Of a stretch of DNA of 64,000 nt, positions 17,409 through 25,891 are shown piece after piece (position 1 is the first letter of the stretch; each line of letters starts with the position of its first letter). Origin of the DNA: G963676095 sp963676095 (GTDB taxonomy: Bacteria; Bacteroidota; Bacteroidia; Bacteroidales; Prolixibacteraceae); NCBI GenBank assembly GCA_963676095.1, contig OY781040.1, forward strand, positions 4,402,001 through 4,466,000. The letters are read 5' to 3'. The notes under the pieces were generated by a model, which worked only from the letters and a program-made list of their open reading frames with translations, was not told the DNA's origin and searched no databases. The translations under genes were made by a program, and so were the position numbers.

Positions 17409-19382
17409 TTACCATCCAAAATTTTGTTTCAGGTTGCGGTTTACAGCCAGGTTCGATTCCTTAACCGGCCACAAATAGTTTTTTACCTGGAAAACCCGTT
17501 TGTCGACAATAATTGTCCGGTAGTAATCTTCGGCAGTTTCGCCGTAAATATTCCAGGACCTCACGTTTACGTTCCACAATTCTTCCCCTTTTTTCCAGCG
17601 GCGTACATCCCAGAAATAGGGGCCTTCCATCGCCAGCTCGATTTGGCGCTCCTGTTGGATAATTGAGCGGAAGCCTTCTTTTGTTGATGGTTTGTCCGGA
17701 ACCGTAGAATACTTTCGCCACGATTCCACGACGCCTTCCAGGCCGGCCCGCTCCCTGACCATGTCGATATACCGGTACGCTTCGGCCGGCGGCGCGTCAC
17801 TGGCCTCGTTCAGGGCCTCGGCATAAAGAAGGTACAAATCGGCCATCCGGATGATGGGGTAGGGGATTGTGGCATCGCCCCCCCAGTCGTCGGAGGCGTT
17901 CTCCCCGGTCTCGTCCAGCGGGTTGTTCAGTTTTTTCGCGTAATACCCTGTCACGCTGTAGTAATCCGAAGCGCTTTTCCCGGCGGTTTCCCCGGCCCGG
18001 CCCTGAACGTACCGGACTATTCCCTGGTCGTTATAGTTACTGTTCGTGAAATCGTACGATCCGTTGCCCCACCAGATGGCGCGGTCAAAACCAACGGAAG
18101 CATAAAACCGGGGTTCGCGGTCAAAGTGCAGGTTCGCGGTCTGTTCCCCGGTCCTGATATACCATTTGTCCTTTTCCGAAGCCTCGCGTAGCCGGAAACG
18201 GTTGGCGTAATCGTATTCCTTATCTTCAGTTATGGGCACGCCATTCTTCGAGTAATAGGCTTCGACCGTCTCAAACGTGGGAACGATCTTCTGCCCTACG
18301 TTGACCTGGGTAAGCTCTTTTGTGCTGATCTTGCACCCGCTAAGGTCCTGTATCCCGTTGGTGCCGTTTTTGTAATTCCCTTTCACCGACCCCCACAATA
18401 GCTCTTTGTTCCATTTTGAATAGAGGATCATGCGCAGGTTGTACTGCTGTAGCAAGGTGTCGTTCAAAACATAGGTTTGCGGGACATCCTCCGGGTAAAG
18501 GAGGCCGAACCCGGCTTCTTCGGCGGCACCGATCGCCGCTTTGCAGGCTTCTGCCGCCCTGGCCCATTTTTGCCGGTCATAATCCGGATTGAACAGGTTC
18601 ACCCCCCGGTTATCGGCGACGCCCGAATATGTGCTGTTCCCGTTAAACAAAGGGCTGGCGGCCATTGCCAGGAGCTTTGCCTTCACGGCCAGGGCGATTG
18701 GTTTGGTTGCCCGCCCAAGCTGGGTGGTACGGTCGGTTATTTTCAGCGGCAGGTGTGCCGCGGCCGAATCAAGCAACGTGCTGACGTAGTTTACGCACTC
18801 GTCGAACGGCGTGCGGTACTGGCTCATCTCGTCAATGCCTGCCGACACCGGCAGGTTGTTGTCCACGATAACGACCGGGCCGTAGCTCTGCATCAAGTAA
18901 AAATGATAAAAAGCCTTCAGAAAAGTGACTTCGGCAACCCACCGGTCGCGTTCGTACTTTTGCAGGTCATAAGGCTTATCGACATTTTCAAGAAAGATAT
19001 TACAGTCGCGTATGGCCTTGTAAAGGGGCACTGCATGATTCTCGCCGTCCCAGCAATTCGCGACAGGGCTGTTTTTATTCTGGAGCCCCAGTGAAAGGCC
19101 CACCATGGTCTGGTCCATCCTGTTTAAAGGCGTGGTATAGGTAAACAATTCATTGCCCCCCATAAAACCGGGCATCTCGATAACATTCCCGTAGCAGGGC
19201 AAATAACTGTAGCAGGTAAAAAGATAACCTTCGCATGCATACCGGTCTGTAAACGCGTTATCGATCGTGGCAATATTGTCGGGGACAACATCGAGATAAC
19301 CGCTGCACGATTGCAGCAGCGTACCCGTGACCCCAAGGATAAATATCCCCGTTCTTATTTTGAAAAATAGGTTCCTTTTCAT
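17409..19382 (-). CDS. SusD/RagB lipoprotein of the second locus
   Basis: This 657-residue lipoprotein has a signal ending LLQSCSGYLD (cysteine near residue 26). Typical SusD segments are visible: AEVTFLKAFYHFYLMQSYGPVVI in the N-terminal half, and YPIIRMADLYLLYAEALNEAS followed by FRSIIQQERQIELAMEGPYFWDVRRW in the C-terminal half. It starts 19 bases after the SusC stop and forms the lid of that transporter. GC content is visibly higher than in the first SusCD locus, so the two loci probably have different histories. Confidence 0.94.
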   Translation of the reverse strand: MKRNLFFKIRTGIFILGVTGTLLQSCSGYLDVVPDNIATIDNAFTDRYACEGYLFTCYSYLPCYGNVIEMPGFMGGNELFTYTTPLNRMDQTMVGLSLGLQNKNSPVANCWDGENHAVPLYKAIRDCNIFLENVDKPYDLQKYERDRWVAEVTFLKAFYHFYLMQSYGPVVIVDNNLPVSAGIDEMSQYRTPFDECVNYVSTLLDSAAAHLPLKITDRTTQLGRATKPIALAVKAKLLAMAASPLFNGNSTYSGVADNRGVNLFNPDYDRQKWARAAEACKAAIGAAEEAGFGLLYPEDVPQTYVLNDTLLQQYNLRMILYSKWNKELLWGSVKGNYKNGTNGIQDLSGCKISTKELTQVNVGQKIVPTFETVEAYYSKNGVPITEDKEYDYANRFRLREASEKDKWYIRTGEQTANLHFDREPRFYASVGFDRAIWWGNGSYDFTNSNYNDQGIVRYVQGRAGETAGKSASDYYSVTGYYAKKLNNPLDETGENASDDWGGDATIPYPIIRMADLYLLYAEALNEASDAPPAEAYRYIDMVRERAGLEGVVESWRKYSTVPDKPSTKEGFRSIIQQERQIELAMEGPYFWDVRRWKKGEELWNVNVRSWNIYGETAEDYYRTIIVDKRVFQVKNYLWPVKESNLAVNRNLKQNFGW

Positions 19383-19401
19383 TTTCTCCTTGACTTATTG
19401 A

Positions 19402-22400
19402 TTAAAAATTCAGCTGAATTCCGGCATTGACAACCATTTGAACAGGATATCCCAGTCCATTGCCCCCCATTTCGACGTCCCACAGCTTGAATTTGCTGAA
19501 TGTCATTAAATTGGATCCGCTTAGGTAGAGCCGGAGCATACTGATGTTTATCTTTTTAACCCATGCATTGCTGCGGGTAAATGAATAGCCCAGTTCTATC
19601 GATTTCAACCGGAGGAAACTCCCGTCACGCATAAACCAGGTGCTCGTTTGCACGTTGTTTTCCCTGACATCTGCCGACAGCCGGGGCCATAGTGCATACA
19701 GGTTACGGTTATCTTCAGACCAGTGGTCGTCGGCATAGACCTTTAGCAGCGTCCGTTGGTTGTTAACAAAGGGAGAAGTCGCATTCACGTCGATCCAGAA
19801 CGAAGAACGCGCCGACCCCTGGAAGAAGAAAGAGAAATCGAGCCCCTTGTATCCTGCCGAGAGCCCGAACCCGTACACGATCTCGGGAGAGGTCGGGTAA
19901 CCGACCGGCACCTTGTCGTTTGCTGTAATAACGCCGTCGTTGTTGATATCCTTGTACTTAATGTCCCCTGCCATGGTTTTCTGACTGCCGAAACTCTGCG
20001 CGGGCGAATTGGCAACCTCGGCTTCGTCCACGAACAGTCGTTCCGCGACATATCCCCATGTTTGGGTCAGGCTGCGCCCTTCCCTGCTCAGCCAGGGCGT
20101 GCCGGCATAATCAGGTTCTTCATATTCTTTATACCTGCCCACGGCATAGGTAAAGTTGAACCGTCCTGTTAACCACAAACCGGTTTTGAACGATTTATTA
20201 TAATCCAGCGACGTTTCGAACCCGTGGCTCCCGGCTTTTCCTACATTGGCAGAAGGAATGGCCTGAAGGCCGACGGTTGACGGGACGTTGGCCCGTTCCA
20301 TAAGGATGTTTTCCCGCCGTTCCCTGAAATATTCGGCCTGCATTTCCACGCACCCGAACAGGCCCAGTTCCATTCCCAGGTTGGTTTTGTAGGAAGTTTC
20401 CCAGGAAATGGCATCGTTTGCATAACGGGAAATGGTCACCCCCGGGTGGTTATAAGAGAAGTTCGTCCCGAAACCGATATCTTTTCCGGAATCGTTCAGG
20501 GTAACGTTCGAAAGGTAGAAAAAGCGGTCGTTCTGGTCGCCGATCGCATCATTCCCGACAGCCCCGTAGGTCGCCTTCAGCTTAAGCTTGTCAACAGACT
20601 TTTTCAGCCCGGACGGGAAAAACGGTTCATTGGTAATAATATATCCCAGTCCCATCGAAGGGAAGAAACCCCAGCGGTGGTCCTCCGAAAAGCGCTCGGA
20701 GCCATTATACCCGAAGTTCAGCTCCACGAAATAGCGGTTATCGTAGGCGTACGTGGCGCGGCCCGCCATTCCCACGTTCCGCTGCGGGAGGGATAAGGTG
20801 AGGCTTCCCGCGTTGCCCCTTTTATAGTCGCGCAATGTGCCCACCAGCAACCCGGTTATGTTGTGCTTTTTGTTAAACGTGCGGTTATAATCGATGGCCC
20901 CTTCGAAATAATAGGTCGTGTTAACATCTTTTTCCCCCTCGTTGTATTCCAGCGCTTCGCTCCCGTTGTTCAGCGAACTCAGGGTATAGGCATCGGCCAC
21001 TTTATCGTACGACCCCAGTTTGAAGTAGTAAGGCGTGTATTGCCTCGTTACATCAAAATACGAGTACCGCGTGGTGTTCACCAGGCCGCGGATGTTTAAT
21101 CCTTTGATAATAAAACCGAGGTTTTGTTTTAATTCAACCTGGGCCATCATGTCGGTAGTCGAATACTCTTTATAACCTTTCACCAGTTCGGCATAAGGGT
21201 TGGTATAGTCAGGGGAATTTGTCCCGGCATTTCCAAACAGGATATAAGGGGCATTGGCGCGTTTCTCATCCGGTTTATAAACCGGCGGGAACAAAACCGG
21301 ATTGGCATTAATGACCTCGTTGTAGTACCAGCTTCCATCCCGGAGCGGCCCCGAGTAATCGTCAAAAGTGCCGTACATGCGCAACACGACTTCGGTCGTT
21401 TTTGTCATGTTAATGTTGACCGTGGTACGCAACACATACCGCTGAAGGTCGATGTTATTGTTGAAATTGTTTTGCCCTGCGGCTTTCAGAAGGCCATTGT
21501 CCCTGTTGTAACTTCCGGATATGTAATAACGGGCAACCTTTCCGCCCCCGCTCATGTTAAAATTGAGCCTGTTGTTAACGGCATAATCCTTGAATAAAAT
21601 ATCCTTCCAGTCCACGGACGGATAGACCATCGGGTTCAGCCCCAGCGTGGTTTTTTCTATTTTTTCCTGGGAATATAGCTGAACGCCGAGCGGGTCGCGC
21701 GTCCTGACAGCTTCATTATGCAAAACCATGTAAGTGACCGGGTCGGCCAGGTTTACTTCCCTTGTCGGCCTGGACATGGAGGTTTCGTAACGGATGTTGA
21801 TTTTTACTTTTCCTTCCGTTCCCTCTTTCGTGTTGACAAGGATAACGCCATTGGCCCCGCGCGACCCGTACAACGCGGCAGCGGTAGCGTCTTTCATGAT
21901 CGAAAAGCTGGCAATGTCGTCCGGTTGCAACCTGGCCAGATCGTCTGTTCCCATTTCGATACCGTCGATCAGGATCAGGGGGTCCTTTTTGTAACCAAAG
22001 GTGGTAACGCCCCGGATAAAAAATTCAGCGTTATCTTTTCCCGGCTCGCCGGACCTCTGGTAAGAAATGACTCCTGATAACCGTCCGGCGAGGGCGGTGG
22101 TCAGGTTGCTGGACGGGACCTTCAGCTCGGCAGGCTTCACCGTGGAGATGGAACCGATGACCGATTCCTTCTTTTGCTTGCCGAACGCCACCACGGTAAC
22201 ATCGTCCAGTTCTTCGGCTTTCTGTTTCAGGGTGATGTTGACCACCCGCCTGGTCCCTACTTCGACGGTCTGGCTTTCCATGCCGATAAACGAGAAGGTA
22301 AGCTGGTCGGTTGGTCTGGCCTCGATGGAATAAGTTCCGTCGGTGTCGGTAATTACCCCGCGGGTGGTCCCGGCAACAACAATAGTTACCCCCCGCAGGG

Positions 22401-22536
22401 GCGATGCCGTCCCGTCTTCAGCCGCCCCGGTAACGGTGCCGGTAATCCGGACCTGCGCCCGGGCAGGGATGGTAAGAAAAAGGAACAAGGAGAAAATACA
22501 GGAAACACGCAGCCGTGTTCGTCGTAGTTTTTTCAT
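19402..22536 (-). CDS. SusC/RagA TonB-dependent receptor of the second locus
   Basis: This 1044-residue outer-membrane receptor has a signal peptide ending ARAQ near residue 28, a carboxypeptidase-regulatory-like domain (about 29-110), a plug domain (about 125-230, SVKPAELKVPSSNLTTAL-type start) and the barrel, ending in aromatic GIQLNF. It lacks the STN signalling domain of the first SusC, and no sigma/anti-sigma, hybrid two-component or SusR gene is adjacent, so its regulator lies elsewhere. The substrate cannot be read from the window because the locus holds no glycoside hydrolase or lyase. Confidence 0.94.
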   Translation of the reverse strand: MKKLRRTRLRVSCIFSLFLFLTIPARAQVRITGTVTGAAEDGTASPLRGVTIVVAGTTRGVITDTDGTYSIEARPTDQLTFSFIGMESQTVEVGTRRVVNITLKQKAEELDDVTVVAFGKQKKESVIGSISTVKPAELKVPSSNLTTALAGRLSGVISYQRSGEPGKDNAEFFIRGVTTFGYKKDPLILIDGIEMGTDDLARLQPDDIASFSIMKDATAAALYGSRGANGVILVNTKEGTEGKVKINIRYETSMSRPTREVNLADPVTYMVLHNEAVRTRDPLGVQLYSQEKIEKTTLGLNPMVYPSVDWKDILFKDYAVNNRLNFNMSGGGKVARYYISGSYNRDNGLLKAAGQNNFNNNIDLQRYVLRTTVNINMTKTTEVVLRMYGTFDDYSGPLRDGSWYYNEVINANPVLFPPVYKPDEKRANAPYILFGNAGTNSPDYTNPYAELVKGYKEYSTTDMMAQVELKQNLGFIIKGLNIRGLVNTTRYSYFDVTRQYTPYYFKLGSYDKVADAYTLSSLNNGSEALEYNEGEKDVNTTYYFEGAIDYNRTFNKKHNITGLLVGTLRDYKRGNAGSLTLSLPQRNVGMAGRATYAYDNRYFVELNFGYNGSERFSEDHRWGFFPSMGLGYIITNEPFFPSGLKKSVDKLKLKATYGAVGNDAIGDQNDRFFYLSNVTLNDSGKDIGFGTNFSYNHPGVTISRYANDAISWETSYKTNLGMELGLFGCVEMQAEYFRERRENILMERANVPSTVGLQAIPSANVGKAGSHGFETSLDYNKSFKTGLWLTGRFNFTYAVGRYKEYEEPDYAGTPWLSREGRSLTQTWGYVAERLFVDEAEVANSPAQSFGSQKTMAGDIKYKDINNDGVITANDKVPVGYPTSPEIVYGFGLSAGYKGLDFSFFFQGSARSSFWIDVNATSPFVNNQRTLLKVYADDHWSEDNRNLYALWPRLSADVRENNVQTSTWFMRDGSFLRLKSIELGYSFTRSNAWVKKINISMLRLYLSGSNLMTFSKFKLWDVEMGGNGLGYPVQMVVNAGIQLNF

Positions 22537-22884
22537 TCGTTAAATAGTTTAGTAGTTTAAAATCTAATCGTCCCGCATCTGCGGATTTTGTTCATTATTA
22601 ATTACTCATTGTAAAAAGGGCATAAGAGTGCCATGAAGCCGGATTTTTGGTTCCTGCTTTCAGTATTTAGGGGTGAATGTTCAGTAGATTTTCCTTCTTA
22701 AAGCGTTCGTGTTTCCGGGAATCCGGAAGAAGGCCCCATTCTGTGTTATCCCTGTCTTCAGGGTGCCCGTTTGGGGGATGAGAAAGCATGTTTTAACCGG
22801 AGCATGACACGTTTAGGTTTTTAGGTTAAAAACTGGTTTGTGTCTCAGGTAATGGGCTGCTAATAAAGTAAGTATTCCAAAACC
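22537..22884. other. intergenic region upstream of the second SusC gene
   Basis: This 348-bp stretch holds the promoter region of the minus-strand SusCD operon. A short hairpin CCGCA-TC-TGCGG lies at about 22573-22584. I see no convincing gene and no clear -33/-7 pair. Confidence 0.4.
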
Positions 22885-23094
22885 GGTAAGTTGAGGTGAG
22901 GCCATGAAAAAGGCGTGGAACCTGACTTACCGCATCGAGGTACTGGTATACCCTGGGAGATAAGTAGGCCCACGCCAATATCGTAAATATATGACGTGAG
23001 CATCTTCACTTATTGCTTCTCCCAATTAAAATTACCAGTTTTCGATGCGAGACGCAAAGTGCGAATGCCTTAATTCTCTATAAAAGCGTTCGCA
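22885..23094. ncRNA. candidate structured RNA (6S-like rod plus flanking hairpins)
   Basis: Three abutting secondary structures occupy 210 bp. Hairpin 1 (22885-22931) pairs GGTAAGT with ACTTACC and GCC with GGC around ATGAAAAA. A 117-bp rod (22932-23048) follows without a gap: GCATCGA/TCGATGC, CTGGTA/TACCAG, TGGGAG/CTCCCA and ATAAGT/ACTTAT, separated by asymmetric internal loops. Hairpin 3 (23060-23094) pairs GCGAATGC with GCGTTCGC. The strand is unresolved. A TAAATTTG (-7 consensus) at 23100-23093 on the minus strand would place a start just before hairpin 3. The size and rod shape recall 6S RNA, but I cannot confirm the family. No open frame explains the conservation of pairing. Confidence 0.5.
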
Positions 23095-23298
23095 AATTTA
23101 TCGTTTTATTTTGTAAGCCGGGAAATATTATTCCGGCACTTCATTTTTATTCGCGTAATTTTGATAACATTTGCTATTTTTAATCTGTCAAAGATAGAAA
23201 GCTAATTTTTGTTAAAAGTAGAAATAACGCATCTTTTTGTGCCGTATGACACGCCCATTTAGTTCTTGTTATATCATTGAATACTAAATACTATTATT

Positions 23299-23718
23299 AT
23301 GGATATCATGGACACTGCCCGTTACAACATTAAAAAGCACCGTGAATTCAAGGGGCTCCGCCAGCAAGATTTGGCAGACAAATTAAATATGAATGTAAGA
23401 AGTTATCAAAAACTGGAAAATGGTGAGACCCGGTTAGATTTGGAACGACTTACCAAGATAGCCGAAGTTCTGGAGACTCCTATGGAAGACTTACTCAGAC
23501 AAGATGGTGTTTTTATTCATCAGGAAGTAAAAGATGCAAGTGGTACTGGCTCGGGTACTGCTGGCACAGGGAATGTCTATAACAATTACGTTGATAAAGA
23601 AGTCTTAGATAAACTAATAACCTCTAAAGAGAGTGAAATTCTAATGCTTAAGGAAGAAAATAAGTATTTAAAGGAGAAGATAGACCAGTTGCTGGAGATG
23701 GTAGGGAAGAAAGGGTAA
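23299..23718 (+). CDS. XRE-family transcriptional regulator with coiled-coil tail
   Basis: This 139-residue protein carries an N-terminal helix-turn-helix domain at about residues 9-66 (RQQDLADKLNMNVRSYQKLENGE, then LTKIAEVLETPMEDLL). A Gly/Ser/Thr-rich linker and a C-terminal helix with coiled-coil heptads follow (EILMLKEENKYLKEKIDQLLEM), probably for dimerisation. It lies 208 bases upstream of the large tyrosine recombinase on the same strand and downstream of the structured RNA candidate, so it may control recombinase expression. No operator could be assigned. Confidence 0.85.
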   Translation: MDIMDTARYNIKKHREFKGLRQQDLADKLNMNVRSYQKLENGETRLDLERLTKIAEVLETPMEDLLRQDGVFIHQEVKDASGTGSGTAGTGNVYNNYVDKEVLDKLITSKESEILMLKEENKYLKEKIDQLLEMVGKKG

Positions 23719-23926
23719 AGGGATCTAACGGTTGTAAAAATTTTTATTTTCTGCGTTTCCAAATATATTTCAAAGCATAAAAAAAAATCCCCGTTTTGTA
23801 TTTTTTAGCTCTGTTATTTATTATTTTAGCAACACGTAGGAAAATGTGAAAACAGGTTCATTTCCGGCGCATATTATCCGACGTTTGTCAACTGACCTTT
23901 TTCTAAAACCTGATAAAATCATTTTT

Positions 23927-25732
23927 ATGGTTTTAACCTTAAAAAAAATACAACACAGGGGGGCGTACCGTATTGGTATCTGCTTTCCGTATTCTGTTGA
24001 GGTAAACCAAAAATTGAAATCATTAGGTGCAGTTTACAGTTCTACCCTGCGTTGCTGGTATTTAGACTATCATGCAGCCAATTACCAACTGTTGCAATCG
24101 AATTTTGATGAGCTGGTAATTGAAAACCCAAAACCGGAACGAGCAAAAACAGTACAGGTGGCCGGCCCTCAAAGCCGTGACCTTCCACCCATAGTTGCCT
24201 CAGAAAATTTTTCGGATAAACCGGAGAGCGGGACAACGAAACTCCCTGAAAAAGCCAATGAAGGGCCAATAAAGGGACATAAAGCGGAAAACAGTACGCT
24301 TGCACAAAAACTGAATTTGCAATTGTTAGACAACATTGGAAAATACTGGGTATTCAGCATGAATTACCATTTTGCCGCGAGCAAAGAACTGCTGGCCGTT
24401 AAAGGAATTTACTGGAACAAACGGCAAAAAGTTTACATGGCAATGAGAAACCGGGCAGTTAAAGAAAAGGCTGAAAAAATACTTCAGTTTAACGGCTTTT
24501 TTCCTTCAGATTATTTCGACAAGGAAAAAGCAGTTAAAGGAGGCACGGTTTTAATTGTAAAGCCGCACATCGAAGATAACCGATGGATGCAGGTTTTTAT
24601 TCCCCCGGTATTTATGCTAAGGGAAAAAATAAAACGATTTGCCATGTCGAGGTACAGTGTGCCTCACGGGTGCTACCTTTTACCGGCAGCGCCCGATGTG
24701 TATAAAGCGTTGGCCGTTCATTACGAAGTGGGAAAAGTTATTCTCAAAAACCAGCTTCCGGCGGGTTACCTGAAAAAAGAGAATATGCCTGTCCGAAAAC
24801 AGTTTCTGCTGCAAAAAGCCAAAAACCAGGTACTCGAAAAGATTCCTGAATCAGCACGCGGGTTTATGGTTGCCATGATGGATGCCATGCTGGCCAACAA
24901 CCTGAGTGATTCCACCATCCGGAATTACGGGAATGCATTCTGCCGGTTTATCGGCGATAACGGTTACCGCGACCCTGCCTCGTTGGATTACAAACAGGTG
25001 GTAAAATACCTGGGCAGTTTGATGGAAAAAGGCCTTTCGGCAACAAGCGGGCACATGTTGGTAAACGCCCTGAATTATTATTACCGGCATGTTGAGAACA
25101 ACCGGAATTTTGAGTTTAAGTTACCACGGCCTAAAAAAGAAAAAAAACTGAGAGTGGTATTTACCCCCGAAGAATGTGCAGCTATTTTTACGGCTATTGA
25201 CAACCCGAAACACAAACTTTCGCTGATGATTGCTTACGGTGCGGGGCTGAGGGTAACCGAGGTGGTTACTTTGAAGTGGGACGATATATTACTGGCAGAA
25301 CAAAAAATACACGTAAAAAACGGCAAGGGCAAAAAAGACCGGATCGTGATGCTGCCTTATTCTGTTTTAGCCATGCTTGAAAATTACAGAGCGCTATACC
25401 CGGGCAAAGATTATGTTTTTGAGGGCCAGTTTGCAGGGGCCCATTACAGTACAGGGAGCGTGCAAAAAATCATGACTGTTGCTATGGAGAAAAGCGGTTT
25501 AGCGAAAAAAGGGAGTGTGCATAATTTGCGGCACAGCTTTGCAACGCATCTGCTAGAAGCAGGCACCGATATCAGGTACATCCAGCAGTTGCTTGGTCAT
25601 TCGAGCATAAAAACCACGATGATTTACACCCATGTCAGTAATAAAGCTATCAACCGGATACAAAGCCCGCTCGACAGGATGTTTGGAAACCCGGGCATAA
25701 AAGCAGATAACAAAAATGGCAAAAAAGTGTAA
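23927..25732 (+). CDS. large tyrosine recombinase with three N-terminal repeats; putative cassette integrase
   Basis: This 601-residue protein has a C-terminal tyrosine recombinase domain. Arm-type/SAM-like helices start at about 304, the first catalytic arginine is in GAGLRVTE (about 440), then HNLRHSF (about 532), LGHSS, and the nucleophile in MIYTHV (about 567). It ends NRIQSPLDRM, similar to the RSPLD tail of integron integrases, but lacks the roughly 20-residue IntI insertion before the HxxR motif. The first 280 residues contain three related segments (about 10-68, 136-195, 216-275), each with a beta-rich start, an LK or IK helix and aromatic residues; they loosely resemble HARP-type annealing modules (inference). 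I prefer ATG 23927; a GTG lies 81 bases upstream. The stop lies inside a hairpin that ends at the first cassette border. Confidence 0.85.
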   Translation: MVLTLKKIQHRGAYRIGICFPYSVEVNQKLKSLGAVYSSTLRCWYLDYHAANYQLLQSNFDELVIENPKPERAKTVQVAGPQSRDLPPIVASENFSDKPESGTTKLPEKANEGPIKGHKAENSTLAQKLNLQLLDNIGKYWVFSMNYHFAASKELLAVKGIYWNKRQKVYMAMRNRAVKEKAEKILQFNGFFPSDYFDKEKAVKGGTVLIVKPHIEDNRWMQVFIPPVFMLREKIKRFAMSRYSVPHGCYLLPAAPDVYKALAVHYEVGKVILKNQLPAGYLKKENMPVRKQFLLQKAKNQVLEKIPESARGFMVAMMDAMLANNLSDSTIRNYGNAFCRFIGDNGYRDPASLDYKQVVKYLGSLMEKGLSATSGHMLVNALNYYYRHVENNRNFEFKLPRPKKEKKLRVVFTPEECAAIFTAIDNPKHKLSLMIAYGAGLRVTEVVTLKWDDILLAEQKIHVKNGKGKKDRIVMLPYSVLAMLENYRALYPGKDYVFEGQFAGAHYSTGSVQKIMTVAMEKSGLAKKGSVHNLRHSFATHLLEAGTDIRYIQQLLGHSSIKTTMIYTHVSNKAINRIQSPLDRMFGNPGIKADNKNGKKV

Positions 25733-25755
25733 TAACTTCGTGCTATTACATAGTT
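25728..25755 (+). other. attI-like hairpin at the recombinase 3' end
   Basis: TGTAATA and TATTACA form a perfect 7-bp stem around a 9-base loop, followed by TAGTT. It overlaps the recombinase stop codon (25730-25732). The GTT at 25753 is the first base triplet of the first cassette-like unit (GTTGTGTTTCATGC). A primary attachment site here is inference from position. Confidence 0.45.
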
Positions 25756-25798
25756 GTGTTTCATGCTAAGAAAGACAGTGCAACAAATGCCAACGCAC

Positions 25799-25860
25799 AT
25801 TTGGCACATTTGCAAGCCCAAACCCACAAGCTGATGCTTCAGCTTGCAAAAGAGCCAAAT
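25799..25860 (+). other. long hairpin in the leader of the STAND-NTPase unit
   Basis: ATTTGGC/GCCAAAT and TTTGCAAGC/GCTTGCAAA are nested arms, with an alternative inner stem AAGCTGA/TCAGCTT. It ends 31 bases before the ATG of the large NTPase gene. The flanks carry the words CAACGCACA and CGACGCACA, echoed downstream of the same gene at 29687-29736. It may be an older cassette-border palindrome or a translational control element. Confidence 0.5.
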
Positions 25861-25891
25861 TTTTGCCGACGCACAACCTAACGATAAAAAT

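Noticed and set aside
23846..23926. GTG start extending the recombinase by 27 codons
   Set aside because: The extension has no similarity to the first repeat module, and the ATG at 23927 directly precedes it; the GTG remains possible but less likely.
23927..25732. Calling the large recombinase a canonical integron integrase (IntI)
   Set aside because: The roughly 20-residue IntI-specific insertion is absent and the gene is codirectional with the cassettes; only the C-terminal tail is IntI-like.
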